Positions 8,300 through 16,716 of a stretch of 54,726 nucleotides of DNA are shown here, piece after piece. Numbering within the stretch: the first letter of the stretch is position 1; every line of letters starts with the position of its first letter. This stretch comes from Suilimivivens sp964571145 (GTDB lineage Bacteria > Bacillota > Clostridia > Lachnospirales > Lachnospiraceae), in the NCBI GenBank assembly GCA_964571145.1, contig CAZNAP010000005.1, positions 1 through 54,726 of the forward strand. The letters are read 5' to 3'. A model generated the notes under the pieces. That model did not search any database and was not told where the DNA came from. It saw only the letters and a program-made list of their open reading frames with translations. The position numbers were made by a program, and so were the translations under genes.

Positions 8300-10465
8300 C
8301 TAGAAATCAGATGTTACATTGGAAAACCGTCCTGTTTTCGGTGGCTCTGTCGGCGGTTCAGTATCTGATTCCTGCTCCGCTTCTTCCACTGTTTTATCTG
8401 TATCAGCCTTTTCGTCTGATTCCGCTTCAGCTGATTCAACCTCTACCGGTTCACTTGTAGGTTCAGTTTCAGCTGATTCCGTTGTAGTCTCAGTTTCGTT
8501 AGTCTCGGTATCTTGCTCAGACTTTTTGGGTTGTTCCTCCGGCTTTTCTTCCGGTTCGGGAATTCCCTTTTCCGTACGGTAAATCTTCATAAACTCTTTA
8601 CCACTAATGGTTTCCTTTTCAATCAAATAATCTGCCAGTTTATCCATTACCTCTCGATTGCCGGACAGTAATTCCTTGGCTTCTTCATAACAACGCTTTA
8701 ATGTTTCCATAATTTCAGTATCCACATCAGCCGCTGTTCTGTCACTGCAAGTCAGTCTTGCACCGCCTCCTAAATATTCGCTTTCAATAGTAGCCAACCC
8801 CATCAGACCAAAGCGATCACTCATACCAAAACGGGTAATCATATTGGTCACCATGTTGGTTGCCTGCTCTATATCATTGGCTGCTCCGGTAGTCACATTT
8901 CCAAATACCAGTTCTTCTGCGGCACGACCACCCAAAAGACTTACCAGCCTGCCATGAAGTTCTTCTTTCGTCTGCAGATATTTTTCCTCTTCCGGCACAT
9001 GCATAACATAACCAAGTGCTCCCATAGTTCTGGGTACAATCGTTATCTTCTGCACCGGCTCTGCATTCTTCTGCAACGCACTGATGAGCGCATGTCCCAC
9101 CTCATGGTAGGATACTATTTTACGCTCTTCCGCATTCATAATACGGTCTTTCTTCTCTTTACCGACCAAAACCTGTTCCACTGCGTCAAACAAGTCTTTT
9201 TGTGCTACAAATTCTCTTCCATGCTGGACTGCATTAATGGCTGCTTCATTAATCATATTCGCTAAATCAGCACCAACCGCACCACTGGTAGCCAGTGCAA
9301 TTGCATCTAAATCTACGCTTTCATCCAAATGCACATCCTTGGCATGTACTTTTAATATTTCCACACGACCTTTTAAATCCGGTTTATCTACAATAATTCT
9401 TCTGTCAAAACGTCCCGGACGCAGCAATGCCTTATCCAATATTTCTGGTCTGTTGGTTGCTCCTAAAATCAAGATTCCTTTAGAAGTATCAAATCCGTCC
9501 ATCTCAGACAACAACTGATTCAATGTCTGCTCACGTTCTTCATTACCGCCGCCATACTTATTATCACGGCTTCGTCCAATAGCATCTATTTCATCAATAA
9601 AAATAATACAGGGTGCATTTTTGGTTGCTTCCTTAAATAAGTCTCTTACACGGGAGGCACCTACACCTACATACAATTCAATAAAATCCGAACCTGATAA
9701 AGAGAAGAACGGAACCTTGGCTTCGCCTGCAACTGCTTTCGCCAATAAAGTTTTGCCTGTACCGGGAGGTCCTACAAGCAGAGCACCCTTGGGTAGCTTC
9801 GCACCAATTTTAGCGTATTTGCCTGGATTATGAAGAAAATCCACTACTTCCTGCAAGGATTCTTTTGCTTCATCCTCGCCTGCTACATCCTTAAAAGTAA
9901 TACCGGTTTCTCTTTGCACATACACCTTGGCATTACTCTTACCCACTCCCATGGGTCCGCCACCTTTTGAAACCTTTCGGAATAAAAAGCTTAATAAAAC
10001 CCACATCAGCAGGAACGGAAATACATAAGACAAAAGGAAACTGAGTACTGCACTGGTACCATCGGCAACCTGCCCCTTGACTTCAACACCATAAGTAAGA
10101 AGACGTTCTGTCAACGTATTGTCTTCCTCGATTTTGCCCGTGTAATAAGTTGTTTTAGGACTCATGCCATACAGCATCATTAAAGGTGATTCTGTTGCTT
10201 CCTCGTCTTTGGGCTCAATATAAACCCTATCCGAGCCAATTACAACTGTTTCCACCTTTTCTTGTTCCAGCATTTGAATAAATTCATTATAGGTAATCTC
10301 CTGCTCGGAATCTCCGGTCATCAGTTTCACAAAGGTACTGACCAACACAAGAGAAACCAAAGCTGCAATGACAAACATGATAATACTTTGTTTTTTTGGA
10401 TCCTTACCCGGACCTCCATTGCCACCGGAGCCATTATTACTGTTATTTAAATCGTTTTCACTCAT
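8300..10465 (-). CDS. ftsH: ATP-dependent zinc metalloprotease FtsH
   Basis: Membrane-anchored AAA+ protease that unfolds and degrades misassembled membrane and regulatory proteins. Two transmembrane segments (about 27-49 and 138-162) flank an extracytoplasmic domain. The AAA module has Walker A GPPGTGKT (232-239), Walker B FIDEID (289-294) and the pore loop in ELYVGVG (263-269). The protease zinc site is HEVGH (454-458); the family usually shows HEAGH. Residues about 636-721 are an 86-residue tail rich in Glu, Thr, Ser and Pro, absent from short FtsH proteins. At 721 residues it is longer than the 637 of Bacillus. ATG start, and a good promoter lies at 10504-10532. Confidence 0.97.
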   Translation of the reverse strand: MSENDLNNSNNGSGGNGGPGKDPKKQSIIMFVIAALVSLVLVSTFVKLMTGDSEQEITYNEFIQMLEQEKVETVVIGSDRVYIEPKDEEATESPLMMLYGMSPKTTYYTGKIEEDNTLTERLLTYGVEVKGQVADGTSAVLSFLLSYVFPFLLMWVLLSFLFRKVSKGGGPMGVGKSNAKVYVQRETGITFKDVAGEDEAKESLQEVVDFLHNPGKYAKIGAKLPKGALLVGPPGTGKTLLAKAVAGEAKVPFFSLSGSDFIELYVGVGASRVRDLFKEATKNAPCIIFIDEIDAIGRSRDNKYGGGNEEREQTLNQLLSEMDGFDTSKGILILGATNRPEILDKALLRPGRFDRRIIVDKPDLKGRVEILKVHAKDVHLDESVDLDAIALATSGAVGADLANMINEAAINAVQHGREFVAQKDLFDAVEQVLVGKEKKDRIMNAEERKIVSYHEVGHALISALQKNAEPVQKITIVPRTMGALGYVMHVPEEEKYLQTKEELHGRLVSLLGGRAAEELVFGNVTTGAANDIEQATNMVTNMITRFGMSDRFGLMGLATIESEYLGGGARLTCSDRTAADVDTEIMETLKRCYEEAKELLSGNREVMDKLADYLIEKETISGKEFMKIYRTEKGIPEPEEKPEEQPKKSEQDTETNETETTTESAETEPTSEPVEVESAEAESDEKADTDKTVEEAEQESDTEPPTEPPKTGRFSNVTSDF

Positions 10466-10503
10466 ATTTTTTCTCCATCTTTATTCCATTCGCATCTTAC
10501 TTC

Positions 10504-10532
10504 ATTATAGAGATAGAAAAAATATAAATCAA
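10504..10532 (-). promoter_or_regulatory. Promoter of ftsH
   Basis: Minus-strand TTGATT (10527-10532) and TATAAT (10504-10509) with a 17-nt spacer, about 39 bp upstream of the ftsH ATG. The rest of the gap (10466-10609) is AT-rich with nothing else I can support. Confidence 0.75.
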
Positions 10533-10609
10533 TAACAAGATTATGAATTTATCTGGGATTCTATAAAACTTTTCTAAATAATTTAAAAGGATTGTCTATA
10601 AACACTCAA

Positions 10610-13389
10610 TTAATTTTCAATTGAAAGATAAATAACCCCCAGCCAATAGTATCCGTATAAATGAATGTCATCTCCCATAATTTCATATATAGCATCTGTT
10701 ATTTCATAAAATCTTTCATCATTCAAATCATAGTCTGTTCGTAAAGTTGCCGTTTTATTCTCTGTTAAATCCTGTGCCAACTGCTCTGCAATTTCCTTCA
10801 CTGGGAAAAAGCTGTCGATTCTGTGATAATATTCAAATTCATCGCTTTTTCCTGTATAAATCGAAATTGCTTTATCAATCATATATTCTTTATCTTCGAC
10901 CAAAATCCTGTCTCCAACAGATGCAGGCAGGTTCAATAAAGCATTCATAGTATATTCATTATCATTGTTTGTTACGTCTACAATCTGCCACTCGTCTTCG
11001 ATTTTAACCTTATTCCAAGCATGTGAAAGACTTCCATCCATGAATCCCGTTACGACAATCGATTCCAAACCTGCCGCATCTGCCAATAGTTTAAAGGCAG
11101 CGGCGTATCCGGAGCAGACGCATTTGTTATTAATTAAAGCCCCATAAGCGTTAAAGGAATCTAAATATTTTGTATCCACTCCCTCAAAATCATTTTCCTG
11201 CGCATTCAATAAGGCATCTTCATCATATGCAATATTGTCACAAAGATATTGATTAATCGCCNNNNNNNNNNNNNNNNNNNNNNNNNNNNNNNNNNNNNNN
11301 NNNNNNNNNNNNNNNNNNNNNNNNNNNNNNNNNNNNNNNNNNNNNNNNNNNNNNNNNNNNNCAATAAGGCATCTTCATCATATGCAATATTGTCACAAAG
11401 ATATTGATTAATCGCCAGTTCCTTCTCCTCATCTGACATATCTGCGGCTATAATATCGGCTACTATTTCATTTACCTTTTTTTGAACAGCTTTCTGCTTT
11501 TCTGCTTGTTCCTCCGGCGCATTTTCATAAGAGACTTTAACTGCTGTGCCTTTTCTGTTGAATTTATACCCATCGATACCCAAAATCAGGGGATTCTGAT
11601 AATAAGCTTCCAGCAAAGCATCTCCTGCAAACGATACATCTTTTGCTTCAGGAAAAGCACTGACATCAATGTAGGTAGCTCCGCCCAGCATACTTACAGC
11701 CAGATACTCGGTGAGCGCACTATTTGCGAAAATTACTGCATCTTCTATCTGACGAACCTCTGCTTCCGTATCTGCCTGCGCTTCCGAGGTGTCTTCCTCT
11801 TTCTCATCTTCTTTGTCTTCTTCTATCACCGCATTAGGACTGATATCACCGGACTTCTTACGCAGCTTATCCTCTCGATCCTCCAAAAATTTAAGATCTG
11901 CCTCCAGATTTGCATCATCATAATACAGCACACGCATAATATAGGAAAAAGGAGTTCCTTCAACTACATAAGGAATATTCAAGCAGGGAACATCTTCCCC
12001 GTTAATGTATTCTCCGTTATCATCAATATTAATAAATCGTTCTGAGATAGTGGTTGCTTCTTCTGTCTTATAGTTAATGACCTTCGTATTGGTAATACCG
12101 TCACACATAGTAACATAATCATATGCCGGAAGTTCTTCCACTTTTTCATACTGATTGGAAAAGCCATTTTCTTGTTCCGTATAATATGCGGTCGAATAAG
12201 GCAGGTTGGCTGCCATTTCACTATATAAAAAGTTGTTACTAATCATAGATGAGCCGTCTTTGCAAACTGCAATTACACAAACACCCGGTTCACCAAACGT
12301 GTTCTCCCTTAGGGCCACCTGATTGGGTTCATAATCATCTTTATAGAGGTCATACGAAGATTCATCTTTCCAGGTGTCTTCGCTTACTCGGAAAATCTTA
12401 AAATCTTCGTTCACTCGGGCAGAATTCCCGAATTCCGGTGCCTGCGTTGTCCAACTGGTTTTATCTGTAACACCCAACGCATAAATATTACTATCATATC
12501 CGTCCTCTATATCATAGCTAGTTTCACAGATAAAATATTCTTCGGCGCCTTCAACTTCTGTCCATTTGAACTGAGGTCTTCCGTCTTCTAAAATCGAGTA
12601 ACTGAGCACCGGAGTATCCTTCAGCTCACCCTCAAGTGTAATAATACTGACCATAGGTTCCTGCAGAGGCTTGCCGGTTTCCCGATCAAAATAATCTGCC
12701 AAATACAGTGTCCCCAAATTTCCCCAATCTGTTCCATCTCCATTACTAAACAAATGATGTTGAGAATGAGGGTATTTATTTACTATGTCTGTTCCAAGAT
12801 CCAAGAGTCCGATTCGATTAATACTATAAGTCGGCGGATTCAGTTTTAATGTCTGCGTATCCTTATCCCATTCATAATTTGGATAAACCAGCTGTGTCAA
12901 CTCCGGATCCTGATAAACAGCATAAAGTTCTGTCCAGTTCTCTTTTCCGGTATCGCTGGGGTTAAAGTTTAGCTCCAGCTCAATGACTCCATCTCTCTTT
13001 AAATTCTCGATTGCTTCACCGTATGAATAATTAAACAGACCCTTATCCTGATATTTCGCCTGAATATTGGTAGCCAGTCTGGTCGAGGTCACATAAGTAC
13101 CTTCCACTCTGGGAATTTCTGTATTCGCATCTGCAGCAGTCGGTGCTGTATCTACCGTTGAATCGACTTCAAAATTACTCGCCGCTACTGCCTTTTCCTG
13201 CTCGCTCTGATCCTTGGGTACATAAAAATGGTTAAAAAGAGTTCCCGCCAGTATCGCTGCTATCACTACCAGTGCTGTCACTGTAACGGGAAGTCGTTTT
13301 CTTCTCTTTGATTTAATTGCTTCCTTTTGTTCTTCTGACAATTGCTTCTTTTCAACTACTACCAGCCAATGATCATTCTCAAATTTCAT
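10610..13389 (-). CDS. Membrane-anchored transglutaminase-like protein (split only by an assembly gap)
   Basis: One gene interrupted by 100 N and a duplicated 55-bp contig end. Removing those 155 bp restores one frame of 874 residues from the ATG at 13387-13389, which follows AAGGAGAGG. After a short basic cytoplasmic part comes one transmembrane segment (PVTVTALVVIAAILAGTLF), then a large extracytoplasmic region with an acidic linker (coding around 11770-11850), and finally a transglutaminase-like domain. The expected triad is visible: Cys in CVCSGYA (codon 11114-11116), His in SHAWN (11021-11023) and Asp in IVDVTNND (10976-10978). The family includes cysteine peptidases and cross-linkers; the substrate is unknown. 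It follows an ECF sigma/anti-sigma pair by 54 bp and is probably its target or partner. Confidence 0.8.
11207..11416. other. Scaffold gap: 100 N flanked by an identical 55-bp repeat
   Basis: Bases 11207-11261 and 11362-11416 are identical over 55 nt and flank exactly 100 N (11262-11361). This is the pattern left when two contigs ending in the same k-mer are joined with a fixed-length gap. Collapsing the repeat keeps the reading frame of the surrounding gene, so there is probably no missing sequence. Confidence 0.92.
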
Positions 13390-13403
13390 ATTCCTCTCCT
13401 TGC

Positions 13404-13426
13404 ATATCGCAAGCATCCTGCGATAT
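13404..13426 (-). other. Intercistronic hairpin before the transglutaminase gene
   Basis: atatcgca (13404-13411) pairs perfectly with tgcgatat (13419-13426) around a 7-nt loop, just upstream of the AAGGAGAGG ribosome site. It could tune expression between the anti-sigma gene and the next one. No T-run follows, so it is not an obvious terminator. Confidence 0.4.
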
Positions 13427-13443
13427 TGCTTTCAATCCCCATA

Positions 13444-13986
13444 TTATAAATCTAATATCAGCTGTTTCTCCAATTCATCCAAAAAAACTTCCTGCTCCGA
13501 TATCTTACTAATTACCTTATAATAAGTCTTGCCCTTTTGCACGCATGCTTTATAATAACCAGTTGTTTCTTCCTGTATTAAATAATAGCAGTATCCATCA
13601 GCCGTTATTTTTGAAGAATTTGCGAATTCTTCTGGTATTTCTGTTTCTTTTGTTATAGTAAGAACATTTTTACCAATAAAATTTTCTTTTTTATTTTCTA
13701 TTTTAAATAATTCAGGCTCTACTTTCTCTGCCAGATATTCCTTTTTCACTTCTGTACCTTGATTTGACAGCCCCATTGTACTGGGTATGATTACTGCCAA
13801 AAGTATCGCGGCTGCAAAAGACATGCCAATAGCAAACTGTCTCTTGTGACTGCCGATTGTTTTGCTCTCATCTGACTTCTTCGCCTGAAGCCGCACTTCC
13901 TCCTGCTTCATCTTAATCTTTGTCTGGCGAATCAGCTTTATTGGAGCATGTATTTTTGACATTTCTTCTTGGTAACGCCCAATCAT
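13444..13986 (-). CDS. Probable anti-sigma factor, single-pass membrane protein
   Basis: About 180 residues with a charged cytoplasmic N-terminus (KMKQEEVRLQAKK), one transmembrane segment (FAIGMSFAAAILLAVIIP, around 52-69) and a small extracytoplasmic domain of about 110 residues. I recognise no named domain. The call rests on context: it follows an ECF sigma gene with overlapping stop and start (TGATG), the usual layout for a membrane anti-sigma factor that holds its sigma by the N-terminal tail. A TTG one codon upstream (13989) is an alternative start; AAGGAG lies 10 nt before the ATG. An ordinary membrane protein of the regulon remains possible. Confidence 0.7.
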   Translation of the reverse strand: MIGRYQEEMSKIHAPIKLIRQTKIKMKQEEVRLQAKKSDESKTIGSHKRQFAIGMSFAAAILLAVIIPSTMGLSNQGTEVKKEYLAEKVEPELFKIENKKENFIGKNVLTITKETEIPEEFANSSKITADGYCYYLIQEETTGYYKACVQKGKTYYKVISKISEQEVFLDELEKQLILDL

Positions 13987-14480
13987 CAATCTGAATCTCC
14001 TTCCAGTGATTCCTTTAACATTTCTCTTGCTCTGAATAATTGTGATTTCACTGTTGATTCTTTTTGTTTGGTTATTGTTCCTATTTCCGTAATAGAAAGC
14101 TGTTCATAATAGAATAAATGTACTACCAATCTATATTTAGCTGGTAAACTGTTTACCGCTTCTGTAATTGGATGTTCTTCCATTACATAACTGTCTGACT
14201 GATCTGAAAGCTCTTCAGGTTCTTCTAAAAAGGAAACGTTCTTATTCCAAAATAAGGAGTAATGCTTCTTAACGCAATTTATCGTAACTTTAATTAACCA
14301 TGCTTTCACATGCTCCCAAGATTCCAGTTCATTCACATGACTAACCAATCGAATAAAAACTTCTTGAAAAACATCATCTGCGTCTGATGCATTCTTTACT
14401 TGAGACAATGCCAACCGGTACACCATATCCGCATACCGGTCAATGGCATTGTCTGCAGTAATTATTTCTTCCTTAGTCAT
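13986..14480 (-). CDS. ECF-type RNA polymerase sigma factor
   Basis: 164-residue sigma-70 family protein with only regions 2 and 4. Region 2 includes DADDVFQEVFIRLVSH (about 33-48), the core-binding and -10 recognition part. Region 4 is LPAKYRLVVHLFYYEQLSITEIG followed by STVKSQLFRAREML, the helix-turn-helix that reads the -35. It directs polymerase to a small stress regulon, normally including its own operon. Its stop overlaps the next start, and the anti-sigma-like and transglutaminase-like genes follow. ATG with GGGGAG 8 nt upstream. The signal and regulon cannot be read from sequence. ECF genes of this shape are common in Clostridia. Confidence 0.92.
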   Translation of the reverse strand: MTKEEIITADNAIDRYADMVYRLALSQVKNASDADDVFQEVFIRLVSHVNELESWEHVKAWLIKVTINCVKKHYSLFWNKNVSFLEEPEELSDQSDSYVMEEHPITEAVNSLPAKYRLVVHLFYYEQLSITEIGTITKQKESTVKSQLFRAREMLKESLEGDSD

Positions 14481-14517
14481 TCCCGATTCTCCCCGCTTAT
14501 CACTAATAGCATTACAT

Positions 14518-14523
14518 ATTATA
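14518..14523 (-). promoter_or_regulatory. -10 box upstream of the ECF sigma gene
   Basis: A perfect minus-strand TATAAT 38 bp upstream of the sigma ATG. No convincing -35 is found at 16-18 nt (GTCAAA at 17), so the promoter may be weak or need an activator. I could not identify a separate ECF-type autoregulatory promoter. Confidence 0.45.
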
Positions 14524-14562
14524 CATGATTGCTATCGAGTTTGACTAGCTCTTTCATACAGA

Positions 14563-15900
14563 TTATTCTCTGATCTGTCCATTTTCCAAAACATCCAGTA
14601 CCACTGCTACGGGATCTTCTGTTGCGTTCGGTGCCTGAGCTGCTACTGCCATATACATATAGCTGTCATCAAACATGAAATACATCTGTGCATCAGCCAT
14701 TTCACCATCCTCGATTTCAATAGAGGTTTCAACTACTGCTGCTTTGCCCATGCAGGTATCGCCATAATAACTTACTGTTCCACCAATTTCTGTTTCATCA
14801 ACCATGGCCTGTACTGCTTCAACCATAGCGTCCTCGCTCTTTAAGATACCCGCGTCTTTTGCACTTCCATAACCCAGATATTCCTTTTGGAAACCAACAA
14901 AGCAACCTGCAAGCTCAACGTCTCCATCTGGAGCATATACTTGATAATCAAAATCTCCTACAGAAGTGTCCTCTGCCCAACCATCCGGTAATTCAAATAA
15001 CAGATAGCCTGTGCTAAAGGAATTTTCTCCACCACTTGCTAAATATGTTTCAAGTTTATCTGCAGCTCTGTCGGCATCCCAATTAATTTCAAAAGGATAG
15101 AAAGTTTCCAATTCATCAATTAAGTCGGGTGTCTTTCCGGTTACTTCATCTGCATTTACATTAAATTCTACCAGAACTTCTACACCACTCTCTAATTCTG
15201 CATAGTAATAAGTACATAATGTAGGAGTTAAAGAATCATCATATTTATCATAGTAGCAATATTCTACAGTTGCACGGGTCGCATTTTCGCCTATTTCTTC
15301 TGCTTCACCGATGACGATATCTTTATAGTTTTCTGAATAATAAGGGTCATACTGATTTTCAAGATAATAATCCAGGTTTTCTGTCATCAAGTAATCTTCA
15401 GCATCGTATCTCATAGACGGTTCAATGCTGATCTTATATTCAACACCAAGTTTGTTACCGGATACATAATCACGATTTACATATACATATTCATCTAATG
15501 GAATAAATACCGGTAATTCAAAACTTTCCATCTTGCCTGTTTTTTCATTTTTTGTAGATTCTGTTCTTAACTTTTCACAGTATAAATAAGTATAGCCATC
15601 AAAATCTTCAATATCAGTTTCGCCTAAAACAGGAAATCCTGAAGAATTTTTTGCTTTCTCTTTCTCAGGAGTAGGCTCTTCTTCCGGAGCTTCTTCTTTT
15701 GCTTCTTTTTCTTCCTTTTCTTTTTTCTTGTCTTTCTCTTCTTCGTCTTCCTCTTCTGCTTCTACGTCAACCTCTTCTGTGGCTTCCTCCTTACCTAACA
15801 ATACATTTGCTGCTTCCTTAACACGTCCGCAAGCTGTTAATGACATAACCATACAAATCACTAACAAACAGGTTAAAAATCTCTTTTGCATTCCGCTCAT
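14563..15900 (-). CDS. Lipoprotein of unknown function
   Basis: 445 residues. A signal peptide ends in the lipobox LTAC with Cys24 as the lipidation site, so the protein should be anchored on the outer face of the membrane. Residues about 35-84 form a Glu/Lys-rich repetitive spacer, followed by a folded domain of some 350 residues rich in Tyr and acidic residues. I recognise no catalytic motif or named family. It is probably a cell-surface protein with a long flexible stalk. It lies upstream of the ECF sigma gene on the same strand with an 82-bp gap that holds a -10 box, so cotranscription is unlikely. ATG preceded by GGGAGG about 11 nt upstream. Confidence 0.8.
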   Translation of the reverse strand: MSGMQKRFLTCLLVICMVMSLTACGRVKEAANVLLGKEEATEEVDVEAEEEDEEEKDKKKEKEEKEAKEEAPEEEPTPEKEKAKNSSGFPVLGETDIEDFDGYTYLYCEKLRTESTKNEKTGKMESFELPVFIPLDEYVYVNRDYVSGNKLGVEYKISIEPSMRYDAEDYLMTENLDYYLENQYDPYYSENYKDIVIGEAEEIGENATRATVEYCYYDKYDDSLTPTLCTYYYAELESGVEVLVEFNVNADEVTGKTPDLIDELETFYPFEINWDADRAADKLETYLASGGENSFSTGYLLFELPDGWAEDTSVGDFDYQVYAPDGDVELAGCFVGFQKEYLGYGSAKDAGILKSEDAMVEAVQAMVDETEIGGTVSYYGDTCMGKAAVVETSIEIEDGEMADAQMYFMFDDSYMYMAVAAQAPNATEDPVAVVLDVLENGQIRE

Positions 15901-15980
15901 TTTTTATTCGTCCTCCCATTGGAAATTTTTTGTTTTCTACTTATAATACCTTTGAGCAAGTCAAAAGGTTGCATTCAATT

Positions 15981-16523
15981 TTAATAATTTTCTTTTTTTA
16001 CTTCAAAGTAGCTTTGCGGGTGATTACATACTGGGCAAACTTCCGGTGCTTTGGTTCCAACTATGACATGTCCGCAATTACGACATTCCCAAATCTGAAC
16101 ACCGGCTTTCTCAAATACCTGCTTGGTTTCTACATTATTTAATAATGCGCGGTATCTTTCTTCATGTGTTTTCTCAATCGCTGCTACGCCACGAAATCTT
16201 GCTGCTAACTCAGGAAAGCCTTCAGCTTCTGCTTCTTTAGCCATTCTGTCATACATATCTGTCCATTCAGCATTTTCGCCTTCAGCTGCGTGCAATAAAT
16301 TCTGTGGTGTATCCCCCAGTTCCCCTAATTCTTTAAACCATAACTTGGCATGTTCTTTCTCATTTTCAGCTGTTTTTAGGAAAAGTTCTGCAATCTGCTC
16401 ATATCCTGCCTTCTTAGCAGCAGATGCAAAATAGGTATACTTATTTCTGGCCTGTGACTCCCCTGCAAATGCTTCCCATAAATTTTTCTCTGTTTTAGTT
16501 CCTGCGTACTTACTGTTACTCAT
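15981..16523 (-). CDS. rbr: Rubrerythrin
   Basis: Non-haem iron peroxidase that reduces hydrogen peroxide in anaerobes, taking electrons from NADH through rubredoxin-type carriers in the cytosol. The ferritin-like four-helix domain provides di-iron ligands (Glu22 in AFAGESQA, Glu55 and His58 in ENEKEHAK, Glu117 and His120 in IEKTHEERY). A C-terminal rubredoxin domain binds one iron through Cys147, Cys150, Cys163 and Cys166. 180 residues is typical. AAGGAGAG precedes the ATG. The dispersed TTAGTCACTCGG element starts 22 bp upstream of the start codon, so regulation through that element is possible. No clear PerR box was seen. Confidence 0.96.
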   Translation of the reverse strand: MSNSKYAGTKTEKNLWEAFAGESQARNKYTYFASAAKKAGYEQIAELFLKTAENEKEHAKLWFKELGELGDTPQNLLHAAEGENAEWTDMYDRMAKEAEAEGFPELAARFRGVAAIEKTHEERYRALLNNVETKQVFEKAGVQIWECRNCGHVIVGTKAPEVCPVCNHPQSYFEVKKENY

Positions 16524-16544
16524 AATTTTTCTCTCCTTTTTTCT

Positions 16545-16568
16545 TTAGTCACTCGGTACTAATCCGAG
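16545..16568 (-). repeat. Dispersed element upstream of rubrerythrin
   Basis: Contains ttagtcactcggtactaa and then tccgag; inside it CTCGG and CCGAG form a small inverted repeat around 7 nt. It closely matches copies at 19846-19868 and 52817-52836, each lying 19-35 bp upstream of a minus-strand start codon. Confidence 0.65.
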
Positions 16569-16644
16569 CAGCTGGTGATTGTGTGATAAAACACCCCTGT
16601 GGTTATCAAAAACTGTAAATAGTTACTATATTGTACAATAATAA

Positions 16645-16673
16645 TCAGCATCGTGCAAATTATACGATGCTGA
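16645..16673 (-). terminator. Terminator after the HelD-like helicase gene
   Basis: tcagcatcgt (16645-16654) pairs with acgatgctga (16664-16673), a perfect 10-bp stem around 9 nt, 43 bp after the helicase stop. On the minus strand it is followed by TTATTATTGT, a moderate T-rich tract. Confidence 0.65.
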
Positions 16674-16716
16674 AGTGTGTACTGAAAATGATGAAATGTA
16701 CTATGATGCTTTTATC

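Noticed and set aside
8319..8582. Serine-rich open frame on the plus strand
   Set aside because: It is the antisense of the acidic, low-complexity ftsH tail, has no ribosome site, and serine richness is the expected mirror of Glu/Thr codons.
10610..11209. A separate 199-residue gene upstream of the gap
   Set aside because: Its apparent TTG start is an internal leucine codon in the repeated 55 bp; joined across the gap it continues the transglutaminase-like protein in frame.
16621..16645. PerR box upstream of rubrerythrin
   Set aside because: The AT-rich stretch ttgtacaataataatca shows a small palindrome but too few matches to the PerR consensus, and it lies far from the start.
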